The translations under genes were made by a program, and so were the position numbers. This document shows, piece after piece, positions 1 to 7,012 of a stretch of 24,328 nucleotides of DNA. Source of the stretch: DATMBL01 sp050735975 (lineage in GTDB: Bacteria > Desulfobacterota > Binatia > UBA9968); NCBI GenBank assembly GCA_050735975.1, contig JBOHVS010000281.1, positions 1 to 24,328 on the forward strand, in the 5' to 3' direction. A model generated the notes under the pieces. That model was not told the origin of the DNA, did not search any database, and saw nothing but the letters and a program-made list of their open reading frames with translations. Numbering within the stretch: the stretch's first letter is position 1; each line of letters opens with the position of its first letter.

Positions 1-454
1 CACGGATGAATCGCTCGAAACCGTGTTCACGAATTTCGCGGTCATCATTATTGGTGGCTTCGCGAGGGCTTCCGTGGGTTGATTTCGTGCCCGCTCCCAC
101 CCCGGCTATGGTCAAACTCGCGATCAAGTCCGGCCGGGCAATGGCCATGGCCTGGACAATCTGCCCGCCAAGAGCGAAGCCGACCACGTGGCACCGTGTA
201 ATGCCGAGATGCGCCAGCAGAGTGATCGAGTCTTGGGCAAATTGGCTAATCGTGTAGCCATGAGCCGGCTTGCTGCTGCGGCCGGTGCCTCTCGGGTCGA
301 AGATGATGGTCACGTAACTTTGGCTGAGTGGCGGCACCACCGCAACGTTCCAGGTATCGCAAGGCCACCAGGAAGGAGGAACCAACAGCAGAGGCTCCCC
401 GTTTCCGCGCTCCTCATAGTAAAGTTCCACGTCAGCCAATTGAGCGATCGCCAT
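1..454 (-). CDS. Alpha/beta hydrolase-fold protein, C-terminus cut off by window edge
   Basis: The reading frame opens at an ATG preceded by AAAGGAGGATCAAG and stays open to the window edge, giving about 150 residues. The N-terminal part of an alpha/beta-hydrolase fold is clear: the strand and oxyanion region (LLLVPPSWW, 22-30), the FDPRGTGRS turn (52-60), a helix, and the nucleophile elbow VVGFALGGQ (90-98). In catalytic members the elbow is G-x-S-x-G. Here the central residue is Ala94 (GCT at 173-175), so a classical Ser nucleophile is absent. Some members, such as RutD-type proteins as I recall them, also carry a non-Ser residue there. The His of the triad would lie outside the window. The neighbouring monooxygenase and amidohydrolase suggest small-molecule catabolism, but the substrate is unknown. 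The fold is certain; catalytic activity is not. Confidence 0.88.
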   Translation of the reverse strand, partial: MAIAQLADVELYYEERGNGEPLLLVPPSWWPCDTWNVAVVPPLSQSYVTIIFDPRGTGRSSKPAHGYTISQFAQDSITLLAHLGITRCHVVGFALGGQIVQAMAIARPDLIASLTIAGVGAGTKSTHGSPREATNNDDREIREHGFERFIR

Positions 455-687
455 CTTGATCCTCCTTTCGTCCAGACACCAGGCGGACGGTCCTCCGGTT
501 CGCGTGCCCGGCTACATGAGCGTTCGGATGACTTTTGATCCTTAGCCGACCAGCCTGACACCGTCAATGGATGCGAAATTTTGATTCTGCTTATACCGAG
601 TTGTGACAAACACGTGCAAACAAGACTGCTGATTTGTCCGAACATGCCCGCCGTGAATCTCCGATCGTAAAGAGCTCTTGACGTGAT

Positions 688-699
688 CCCCATATGGGG
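688..699. promoter_or_regulatory. Perfect 12-bp palindrome CCCCATATGGGG, possible operator
   Basis: The sequence CCCCATATGGGG is fully self-complementary. It lies between two divergent genes, 28 bases upstream of the TTGACA element at 727. A dimeric regulator site is possible. Only one copy is present and no regulator gene is adjacent, so this is a weak call. Confidence 0.25.
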
Positions 700-726
700 C
701 GGCGCTAAAGGCACCCGTTTGGGGGA

Positions 727-754
727 TTGACAGCTAAGTAGATCCAGAGATAAC
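727..754 (+). promoter_or_regulatory. Candidate sigma70 promoter for the beta-propeller gene
   Basis: A perfect -35 TTGACA (727-732) is followed after 16 bases by GATAAC (749-754), which matches four of six -10 positions. It would leave a leader of about 160 bases before the ATG at 922. The -10 is poor, so the call is tentative. Confidence 0.3.
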
Positions 755-921
755 TCACTGTGTCGTAGGTCTCCAGTGTTTTCCTCTCGGAAAAATTAGC
801 CACGAGAAAGAGACCTTGAAATCCATGGCTTTAGACAATGTGTCAACGCATGCGAGAAGCCCGCCGAATTTTCATCATCGCGGTGACGAAAAAAACGACC
901 CCAAAAAAGGAGGAACGACAA

Positions 922-2130
922 ATGAAACGAACAACGTTACTTCACGCATTATCCGTCTTTAGCTTGGTTTTTTTTGGATCGTTGGCGAAGGCTGATTTCC
1001 CAGTAGATCCATCTTTTGATGCGGGATTCATATTTGACACCCAAACTGAAGGCCTCACGGGGGACAACTCGGGCAATCTTTATACCGCGGGAAGGGCAGG
1101 ATCCATGGGACTCGATTCGACCGTGTGTCCTGTCTGGCGCATCAACGTTCCCGCCGGGACCGTATCGCTCGTGGGAACGTTGCCTAATCCCTGCAGACCG
1201 TCCGGACTTGCTTTTGACCGCAACGGGCCCCTTTTTGTTGTAGACGGGACCAATAACGTAATTTTCAGGTTGAACAATCCAAATTCCAACAGCACACCCT
1301 CGGCAAATGTATTCGCTACCGGGGTCGCAGGGGCGAATGCCGTTGCCATTGACAAAGACGGTAATGTATGGACGGGAGACGGTACAACAGGACAGGGAAG
1401 AGTCTGGAAAATTACAGGTCCAAACGCCAGCTGTAGCCCCGCTTCCCTATCGAAGTGCCAGGAGATCTTTCGCGTTCAGCCGATGGCCAATGAAGTCAAC
1501 CTTAATGCTGGAGTTGGCGGCATTGGCCGCGACGTTCGCGCGCTTGGTCCAGGGACGATAACCGTTACCCCCACTAGTAGAAACGCCGCAAACACTGCAG
1601 GTTCCCAACCGCTTGTCGCGAATGGGCTTGCCTTTAATCTTGATGGAGATTTGCTGGTCGCTGACACGGCGCGGGGGACAATCTGGAAAGTCAAGTTCAA
1701 TTCCGACGGTACCCTGGCAAGCCAAACCGGATGCGACACAACTTTCACGTCGAATACCCTCTGCTTAAACAACATCTTCGTTACCCACCCCATCATTGAA
1801 GGCGCAGACGGTATTGCCCTTGATCAGGCCGGAAATATCTGGGTGGCCGCGAACGAACGAAATGCAATTGCTGTAATCGCCGCTGACGGAAAGGTGGACG
1901 AAATCTTTCGCAATCAACCCGACGATACTACCAAACTCCGTAATACCGGACCTATGGAATTTCCAACGAGCCCGTTTCTCCTGGGAAACCGTTTCTGCAC
2001 GTCTCACACTGACGGTGGTCGAAGAGATAATTTCCCCAACAGCCCTGGAGTGGTACCGGCGAGTGGAGGGAAAGTTAACTGCATGATCGAAACTTTACAG
2101 ATTCCTGGCTTGCCGCTTCCTGTTCAATGA
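922..2130 (+). CDS. Secreted NHL/SMP-30-like beta-propeller protein
   Basis: The start is the ATG at 922, preceded by AAGGAGG (907-913). An upstream in-frame ATG at 838 lacks a ribosome site and would bury the signal peptide. The 402-residue product begins with a Sec signal peptide (KR, then a hydrophobic core at residues 9-22, probable cleavage after A-K-A at 22-24). The mature part carries repeated blade-like units of the type G-N-L/V/I-W/Y: GNLYTAG (51-57), GPLFVVDGTNNVIFRL (102-117), GNVWTGDG (147-154), GDLLVADTARGTIWKV (242-257) and GNIWVAANERNAIAVI (304-319). This is the NHL/SMP-30 pattern. There are eight cysteines in the mature protein, so disulfides are plausible. It probably acts in the periplasm or outside the cell. 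No catalytic motif is recognisable and the substrate is unknown. It is a separate family member from the Vgb-like propeller at 16302-17366. Confidence 0.85.
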   Translation: MKRTTLLHALSVFSLVFFGSLAKADFPVDPSFDAGFIFDTQTEGLTGDNSGNLYTAGRAGSMGLDSTVCPVWRINVPAGTVSLVGTLPNPCRPSGLAFDRNGPLFVVDGTNNVIFRLNNPNSNSTPSANVFATGVAGANAVAIDKDGNVWTGDGTTGQGRVWKITGPNASCSPASLSKCQEIFRVQPMANEVNLNAGVGGIGRDVRALGPGTITVTPTSRNAANTAGSQPLVANGLAFNLDGDLLVADTARGTIWKVKFNSDGTLASQTGCDTTFTSNTLCLNNIFVTHPIIEGADGIALDQAGNIWVAANERNAIAVIAADGKVDEIFRNQPDDTTKLRNTGPMEFPTSPFLLGNRFCTSHTDGGRRDNFPNSPGVVPASGGKVNCMIETLQIPGLPLPVQ

Positions 2131-2144
2131 GATATTGGCTCCGC

Positions 2145-2179
2145 GGGGAGCCCCTTTCGATGAAATCGAGGGGCTTCCC
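2145..2179 (+). terminator. Terminator-like hairpin between convergent genes
   Basis: GGGGAGCCCCT (2145-2155) pairs with AGGGGCTTCCC (2169-2179): ten Watson-Crick pairs and one G-U. Inner CGAT/ATCG can extend the stem. It starts 15 bases after the propeller stop and faces the convergent gene ending at 2207. No clear T-run follows, so it may be a weak intrinsic or a processing hairpin. Confidence 0.5.
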
Positions 2180-2206
2180 GTTGGCTCGTTCAGCAAATGC
2201 GTGGAA

Positions 2207-2917
2207 TCATGACAAAGGACGCGCTTCGTCGCGGTGCACGCCCAACGCGCGTAGCAACTGGCTGATTAGATCTTGGCCCCACTTACTCGAGTCCTTGCTC
2301 GTAACGAATTTGACCTTTGCGTCCGGCTCGTCATCGCGTGAGACCTCCTCCCCAAGAGCCGGAGCTGTGCCGTTGGCTGCGCGTTTTTCAAGACTGTTGC
2401 CGTCCGTTTTTGGCTGTTCGTTGCGAACTTGGCGCGCGCCTTCGTCCGCTCCGGCATCGACGCTCCCTAGCTGAGGCGGAAAGAGATCAACCACCGTATC
2501 GTGCGCCGCGTGAGCGATGGCCGCCGCGATCGAAGCACGGGAGATGCCGGAATCTCCCTCGGAGCGGCCGACGACCGCATTCACCGTGTCGGAAATTGCA
2601 ATGCGCGCGATTTTCGTCGCCCGATTTGCTCCGGCTGCGCTGAATTCTTCAACCGATACGCGGTTCCCGTTGTGCGCCACGGCCGTTTGATCCAGTCCGC
2701 TTGTATCGACGGTTATCCCGTTCGGTTGTCGAACTGAGTCGATTTTGAGCGCTGTTACTTGTTCAATTGTCGCATCGAATTCTTTTGCCGTAAGGGCAGG
2801 CCCAACGGCGCCACGTATTGAGCTATGCGAACCGTTCGTCCCCAAAGATTTGGCCAAGCTCACAGTGAGTATAATGAGTACGAAAGCAATCAATTTCAAA
2901 TCCTCTTTCGTAAACAT
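2207..2917 (-). CDS. Unknown exported or membrane-anchored protein, 236 aa
   Basis: I do not recognise this family. The ATG is preceded by TTAGGGAGCAAGCGC, a good ribosome site. Residues 1-7 are charged (MFTKEDL), followed by a hydrophobic helix at about 9-23 (IAFVLIILTVSLAKS), an uncleaved anchor or signal peptide. The remaining 210 residues are polar, Ala- and Ser-rich and probably largely helical around 80-140. The stretch 140-210 is acidic and disordered-looking, and the tail has a short amphipathic helix (DLISQLLRALG). There is no cysteine and no enzymatic motif. The gene stands alone, convergent with the beta-propeller. The plus-strand frames across the same bases have no ribosome sites and arginine/proline-rich translations, so the leftward frame is preferred. 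Confidence 0.6.
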   Translation of the reverse strand: MFTKEDLKLIAFVLIILTVSLAKSLGTNGSHSSIRGAVGPALTAKEFDATIEQVTALKIDSVRQPNGITVDTSGLDQTAVAHNGNRVSVEEFSAAGANRATKIARIAISDTVNAVVGRSEGDSGISRASIAAAIAHAAHDTVVDLFPPQLGSVDAGADEGARQVRNEQPKTDGNSLEKRAANGTAPALGEEVSRDDEPDAKVKFVTSKDSSKWGQDLISQLLRALGVHRDEARPLS

Positions 2918-3166
2918 GCGCTTGCTCCCTAACCAAGAAAGTCAGAAAGCGAGTGCGTTTATACAAAAGGTATGCCAGCGTCAATTTGATTGAATTTGCT
3001 GTCTTTTTGTCGGTTGCTCGCTGTTTTGAAAGACTGAGTGAAGGGTTTTTCCTACAACAGGAACTTGCCTTCTACTACACGTCGAAGCCAAACGCGCGCC
3101 CTGGCTGGTTTGCGAACTGCGGAAGTCTGATGAGTCAATGAGACGAATGGGCAAGCCTGGAGCCTG

Positions 3167-4174
3167 TTACGTTACGGGGATCTTTAAAAGGTTCCTCGCG
3201 TTCCGGTGTAGCATCGCTTCCTTCTCGGCATCCGGACAATCGAGGGCTTCGACTTTATCGACAGCCATCCAATCGCCCAATGTATAGGGATAGTCTGTGC
3301 CGACGAGGAGCCGTTCGCCACCGACCTTTTTCTTCAAATACTCAAGCGTGTCGACGGTATAGACCAACGTGTCGAAATAAAGATTCTTCAGATAGGCGCT
3401 CGGGGGAGCAGAACAATGCGCCGGCCGGGCTCCACGACCGGTCCTGTATTCCTGGTCGAAACGGCCGAGATGATACGGGAAAAATCCTCCTCCATGAAGG
3501 GCGCACAGTTTTAAATTCGGAAATCTGTCGAAGACCCCGCTGAAAATCAGAAACCCGAGAGCGAGAGTTGAATCCGCCGGATTGCCGCAAACTGCGTTCA
3601 ATCCGTAAGTGCCCATGCGTTCTGCTCCGGCGATGTGCTCCGGGTGCATGACAATCAAGACGTCCAACTCCTGGGCTTTAGCCCAGAACGGATCGAAATC
3701 CGTACTGTTGTAATAACGGCCGTTTACGTTCGTGCCGATGAACGCGCCTCTAAATTTATGCTGCGCTATCGAGTCCTCAAGAACTTTTGCGGCGCGCATC
3801 GGATCCTGCATTGGAACGGCGGCCATGCCGACGAACCGGTAAGGATGTTTCTTGACAAGCTCGTTAACGCATTGGTTGTACATACGGCACCAGCTTTCAC
3901 CTTGCGCGCCGGTGAGCTGATAGCCGAGACTGTTCGTGTTGGCTTCGACGGTCGCGACGGCGACTTTACCCTGCTCCATCACTTCCAGTCTCTTGTCGAT
4001 GCCCATCAATGCTGGCTGGAGCACATGCCTCGGACTGCCGCCGAAGGAAAAGCCCACTTTGCCGTCCGGGCTTTCCACGACTTCGACGCCAAACGCCTTG
4101 CCATGTCGTTTGGTTTCCTCAAGTAACTCTGGCGGCACGTAATGATGATGAACGTCGATCGCGCTAGCTGTCAT
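3167..4174 (-). CDS. ACMSD-like metal-dependent amidohydrolase (amidohydrolase_2)
   Basis: The 335-residue product is a TIM-barrel amidohydrolase of the aminocarboxymuconate-semialdehyde decarboxylase / gamma-resorcylate decarboxylase type. Visible metal and catalytic residues are the N-terminal D-V-H-H-H (H9 and H11 as the HxH pair), MHPEH (H177), LHGGGFFPYHLGR (H227) and GTDYPY (D294). These appear in the usual order, and the length fits the family. The start is the ATG preceded by AGGAGGAAAGAAACTC. It lies 122 bases downstream of the FAD monooxygenase on the same strand, so the two are likely co-transcribed. The expected role is non-oxidative decarboxylation or hydrolysis of an aromatic or ring-cleavage acid. 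The exact substrate cannot be read from the sequence. No signal peptide is present, so it is cytoplasmic. Confidence 0.92.
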   Translation of the reverse strand: MTASAIDVHHHYVPPELLEETKRHGKAFGVEVVESPDGKVGFSFGGSPRHVLQPALMGIDKRLEVMEQGKVAVATVEANTNSLGYQLTGAQGESWCRMYNQCVNELVKKHPYRFVGMAAVPMQDPMRAAKVLEDSIAQHKFRGAFIGTNVNGRYYNSTDFDPFWAKAQELDVLIVMHPEHIAGAERMGTYGLNAVCGNPADSTLALGFLIFSGVFDRFPNLKLCALHGGGFFPYHLGRFDQEYRTGRGARPAHCSAPPSAYLKNLYFDTLVYTVDTLEYLKKKVGGERLLVGTDYPYTLGDWMAVDKVEALDCPDAEKEAMLHRNARNLLKIPVT

Positions 4175-4280
4175 GAGTTTCTTTCCTCCTGTTTACGATC
4201 GGCTCATAGCTCCGGACATAACCTGAGCGGTTTTTGGCATTCGGATTTCTCCTCTAACACGTTGTTGAAAACTCTGATTA

Positions 4281-4296
4281 CAGGCTGCTCAGCCTG
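4281..4296 (-). other. Short hairpin directly after the monooxygenase stop codon
   Basis: CAGGCT and AGCCTG form a perfect six-base stem with a four-base loop immediately after the TAG of the monooxygenase gene. There is no strong U-run (TTTT appears only 9 bases later). It may be a partial terminator or an mRNA-processing hairpin within the two-gene unit. Confidence 0.35.
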
Positions 4297-5919
4297 CTAA
4301 CCGGCGCCGCGTACCTGATCAACGATCTCTGCAGCATTGACGGGCGCCGAATCGCCGCGCCATGCGACGTGCCCGTCGGGTCGCACCAGAACCAAAGATC
4401 TTTCATAGGCTTCTCGTACCGTAGCCTCATCCAAAGTAATAACCTTCAGAGGGAGCCCGACCTTTTTGGCGGCCGAGATAAACGAAGAGAGGTCGCCGAT
4501 GCCGGGAGAGAGTACCAGAAGCACGAATTCCCGACCGAACAAATCAAGCGTAGACCGGCCGTCCTGCAACCAAACGTGCGGCGCGCGGGCGCCGGGCCAC
4601 GTGGAAGGCACATAGAGACCGTGATCAATCGGCGGCGGTGGGGTACCATCGCCGACGCAAATCGGCGAATTCTCGTAGCGGTAGCCCAGCTCGATTCCCG
4701 CCGAGTCATGCTGGAATTCCTTGGCGCGGGTTCGGAGAATGGCCGCGCGCGCTTTTTCCCGGAGCTGTCTTCCTTGTTCGCTGTCATCTTCGAGCAGCGG
4801 CGAAAAGGGAATTTGATTGTCGAAGCCGGCGCGCATTTCACTTGCCTCGTTGACGTTGATCATGCCGATGGGCCGCCGTTCCGGGCCGTAACTATCCAGC
4901 AAGCGGGGACCGCCCCAGCTTTCTAAGGTTGCCGCCAGCTTCCAGCCGAGGTCAACGCTGTCGCCCACTCCGGTGTTCATGCCGAAGCCGCCGGCCGGCC
5001 AGAGCAGATGGGCGGCATCGCCGGCAACGAAAACCCGCTCTTGCTGGTACTGTTCCGCGACAACGCAGTGGCCAGTCCAGGGGCGCACAGCGAGCAATTC
5101 GAACGGAATGTTCTCGCCGAGCGCACAACGCAACTTCTCCGAAGCGTCGAGTGACTCCAGCTGCTCGGGCTTGACGCCGCGAATGTTCAAACGCCATAAC
5201 TCGCGGCCATCGACCGCGGCGATCGCGCCTTGGATCTCGGCGTTGATGATCTGGTATTGCACGGCCGGGCCATGCCGAGTTAGAGACAGCAGCGGTGAAC
5301 GAAACAGAACTGCGACGTTCATGCCCTGGGCAAAAATTCCTTGCAGTTGGATCCCCAGCTCGCGCCTGACGGTGCTTTTGCCGCCGTCACAGCCCACCAG
5401 AAAGTCCGTTTCGATATTCGTCTGTTCTCCGCTCTGCGTGTCGACAACATCGGCGATGACCTTGTCTCCGATTTGCCGAAAAGACTCAAGGCTGGCTCTG
5501 TAACGAACATCGACGGTGGGCAACGTTTTAACATGTTTGTGGAGTACCGGATCGAAGTACGGTTTTGAGATCCAGAGGCGTCCTTCGGGGCTATGGAGCG
5601 AGCGCGAGTTAGGATCGCCGTTGGCGGGATGATCGAAGCGAGCTACTTCGTAGCCGTTCATGCGCGTAACAAAAACATAATTGCGCGGATAATCCGTGGG
5701 ATAACCGGATTCGTATCTCATCCGATCCGCCAACCCCCAGCGCCGCAGGTGTTCACAGGTTCGGGTGTTGGCCAGGTTCGTCGTTGGGAAGTCAACCTTG
5801 CCGTCGCTTTGTTCGATCAGGAGACAGTGGATCCCGCGCCAACCCAGCTCGATAGCCAGGGTCATACCTGTCGGGCCGCCCCCCGCGATAAGAACTGGAC
5901 ATCGCCTGAAATCATGCAT
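4297..5919 (-). CDS. FAD-dependent aromatic monooxygenase (PheA/TfdB/MhpA-type)
   Basis: The 540-residue flavoprotein monooxygenase has all three class A hallmarks: the FAD-binding GGGPTG at 13-18, the VGCDGG (DG) motif at 175-180, and the GD motif beginning GDAAHLLWPAGGFGMNTG at 300-317. The C-terminal part (about 450-540) resembles the thioredoxin-like domain of phenol and 3-hydroxyphenylpropionate hydroxylases. It should use NAD(P)H and oxygen to hydroxylate a phenolic ring in the cytoplasm. I start it at the ATG at 5919 (MHDFRRCP), which puts the Rossmann strand where the family has it. The frame is open to 6048, but that 43-residue extension is hydrophobic and arginine-rich and unlike the family. 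No strong Shine-Dalgarno precedes 5919. The downstream amidohydrolase suggests a short aromatic-catabolic operon. The family is certain, the substrate unknown. Confidence 0.93.
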   Translation of the reverse strand: MHDFRRCPVLIAGGGPTGMTLAIELGWRGIHCLLIEQSDGKVDFPTTNLANTRTCEHLRRWGLADRMRYESGYPTDYPRNYVFVTRMNGYEVARFDHPANGDPNSRSLHSPEGRLWISKPYFDPVLHKHVKTLPTVDVRYRASLESFRQIGDKVIADVVDTQSGEQTNIETDFLVGCDGGKSTVRRELGIQLQGIFAQGMNVAVLFRSPLLSLTRHGPAVQYQIINAEIQGAIAAVDGRELWRLNIRGVKPEQLESLDASEKLRCALGENIPFELLAVRPWTGHCVVAEQYQQERVFVAGDAAHLLWPAGGFGMNTGVGDSVDLGWKLAATLESWGGPRLLDSYGPERRPIGMINVNEASEMRAGFDNQIPFSPLLEDDSEQGRQLREKARAAILRTRAKEFQHDSAGIELGYRYENSPICVGDGTPPPPIDHGLYVPSTWPGARAPHVWLQDGRSTLDLFGREFVLLVLSPGIGDLSSFISAAKKVGLPLKVITLDEATVREAYERSLVLVRPDGHVAWRGDSAPVNAAEIVDQVRGAG

Positions 5920-6108
5920 GGATGTTTTCGACGCCGATTTTATCGCGCGCCTTTTGAACAAAGCTAAAATCAAACACCTGGCTCGACCAAAGAAAGCAGT
6001 GCTATGTAAATATATAAATAAAACATGGGGGGCGACTAACACAAACAAATTGTTGATGTCAATCGGGCTCCCGCTGCTACTTGACGCGAGTAAAATTATT
6101 GTCTCTTC

Positions 6109-6233
6109 ATTGCAAATTTCAAATTGTAAAGTGCAAAAGTCAAAATGAATAAAACCTTAACACGTCGAAAACGAGGGAAGGTTCCCTGTCCGGACATTTT
6201 TCAATTTGCAATTTACACTTTGCATTTTGCAAT
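6109..6233. repeat. Imperfect inverted repeat built from ATTTGCAA-like units
   Basis: An arm at 6109-6145 begins ATTGCAAATTTCAAATTG. The arm at 6197-6233 ends TTTGCATTTTGCAAT, and its reverse complement matches the first arm at roughly four of five positions. Each arm is made of degenerate 6-8-base units (TTTGCA, ATTTACA, ATTGTAAA). About 50 bases separate the arms. Two other hairpins of the same design lie at 14995-15054 and 20495-20555. Confidence 0.6.
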
Positions 6234-6260
6234 CGATGAATAATGCAGGCTAGGGGGAGG

Positions 6261-6310
6261 TTCGAAGTTCGGCGTTCGAAGATTCAACCTGAACCTAAAT
6301 CTCAACCTGC
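6261..6310. repeat. Degenerate GTTCGAAGTTCGGCGTTCGAAG / AACCTGAACCT repeats
   Basis: A cluster of TTCGAAGTTCGGCGTTCGAA is followed by AACCTGAACCTAAATCT and CAACCT. The same TTCGACGTTCGAAG word recurs at about 11729-11742, and the AACCT/AGGTT words make up the hairpin at 20495-20555. This is low-complexity intergenic repeat material with no coding content. Confidence 0.45.
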
Positions 6311-6372
6311 TGGCGCAGTCGAGCGCGAACCCCGGAGTTTTCACACAATGGCGAAGTGAGCGATATCTGGCC

Positions 6373-6588
6373 CTAACAGAACAGCCGGGCGTAGGTTTCT
6401 AGTCCGAGCCCAACCAGTAGCAGCACGAGGCCGCGAAGGAAGGCTTTTAACGCCGGATTCTCCGCCTCGCGACCCAATGATTTCTCCAATTCCGGATGGG
6501 GGCGTTGTTGATTCATGAGGCCCACGGCGGCCTTCATCCAAATCGCGCCGATGATGCCCGTCGCAAATCCAAGCAGTTCGATGTCCAT
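6373..6588 (-). CDS. Small two-helix membrane protein, 71 aa, unknown function
   Basis: The start is the ATG at 6588, preceded by AAGGAGTGAATCTTGT. The ribosome site lies in the last codons of the upstream GFA-like gene, whose stop ends 7 bases before this ATG, so the two are probably translationally linked. A longer frame to 6678 would overlap the GFA gene further and is not needed. The product has two hydrophobic segments, at about 4-18 (ELLGFATGIIGAIWM) and 50-63 (LRGLVLLLVGLGL), with a polar loop between them. I do not recognise the family. It is the last gene of the otsA-otsB / GFA cluster. Confidence 0.7.
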   Translation of the reverse strand: MDIELLGFATGIIGAIWMKAAVGLMNQQRPHPELEKSLGREAENPALKAFLRGLVLLLVGLGLETYARLFC

Positions 6589-6595
6589 ACAAGAT

Positions 6596-6994
6596 TCACT
6601 CCTTCGACATTTGGGCAAGCTCCCCCGCATGCCCCTCCCAATTTTGGCCGTCGAACGGATGCGCGGTGATCTTCGCAATCGCGGTTGAATCCAGGCATCT
6701 TACATTTACGCTGTAGCCGTCGGGATTCGACCTCGGAACGTAAAAGGATTTGACGCCGCAGACGTTGCAAAAAAGATGCTTGGCGATACCGGTATTGAAA
6801 GTATAGGTCGAAAGGAACTCTGAACCCTGGAGCAAGATAAACTGAGATTTTCGCACGATAAGGTGGAGGAAGCCGCTCTTGGTGCATATCGAGCAATTGC
6901 ATTCGAGGGCATCAATCTCGGCGGGCGCCTCGACCTCGAATCTTACCCGGCCGCAATGGCATCCCCCGGAATGTCTCATCAACCGATTTCCCAT
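6596..6994 (-). CDS. GFA/CENP-V domain zinc protein
   Basis: The 132-residue product is a member of the GFA (glutathione-dependent formaldehyde-activating enzyme / CENP-V) family. Zinc-ligand cysteines stand in the family arrangement: G-C-H-C-G (C12, C14), C-N-C-S-I-C (C32, C34, C37) and F-C-N-V-C-G (C76, C79), with the typical beta-strand spacing and a C-terminal FDGQNWEGH segment. The start at 6994 has AAGG seven bases upstream; an internal Met6 is the alternative. It begins 18 bases after the trehalose gene and runs into the small membrane protein, so the three probably form one transcript. Most small GFA proteins have no proven formaldehyde activity, and the substrate here is open. Confidence 0.9.
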   Translation of the reverse strand: MGNRLMRHSGGCHCGRVRFEVEAPAEIDALECNCSICTKSGFLHLIVRKSQFILLQGSEFLSTYTFNTGIAKHLFCNVCGVKSFYVPRSNPDGYSVNVRCLDSTAIAKITAHPFDGQNWEGHAGELAQMSKE

Positions 6995-7012
6995 ATCCGA
7001 CCTTCTTGGGGC

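Larger units (their letters stand above)
455..921. other. Divergent intergenic region without a convincing gene
   Basis: This 467-base gap separates the leftward alpha/beta hydrolase from the rightward beta-propeller gene, so it should hold both promoters. It contains a perfect 12-base palindrome (688-699) and a sigma70-like element (727-754). The short open frames here (leftward 310-714, and the upstream extension of the propeller frame from 838) have no Shine-Dalgarno and low-complexity arginine-rich translations, so I do not call them genes. Confidence 0.6.
5920..6372. other. Intergenic region with a large imperfect hairpin; no gene
   Basis: This gap lies upstream of the monooxygenase. 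It contains an AT-rich stretch (6008-6030), a perfect leftward -35-like TTGACA (complement of 6057-6062) without a good -10, the inverted repeat at 6109-6233, and GTTCGAAG-type repeats near 6261-6310. Open frames here (5593-6148 on the plus strand) are shadows with no ribosome site. Confidence 0.55.

Noticed and set aside
310..714. Leftward 134-codon open frame across the hydrolase start
   Set aside because: It overlaps the hydrolase N-terminus in another frame, lacks a ribosome site, and has a translation without hydrophobic or domain pattern.
838..921. 28-codon N-terminal extension of the beta-propeller gene
   Set aside because: The internal ATG at 922 has AAGGAGG and begins a clean signal peptide; the extension would mask it.
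2953..3141. Rightward 62-codon frame between the unknown exported gene and the amidohydrolase
   Set aside because: No ribosome site, no recognisable pattern, and it ends in noncoding sequence; I see no gene in 2918-3166.
5920..6048. 43-residue N-terminal extension of the FAD monooxygenase
   Set aside because: The family starts right before the GGGPTG strand; the extension lies in AT-rich intergenic sequence with no ribosome site.
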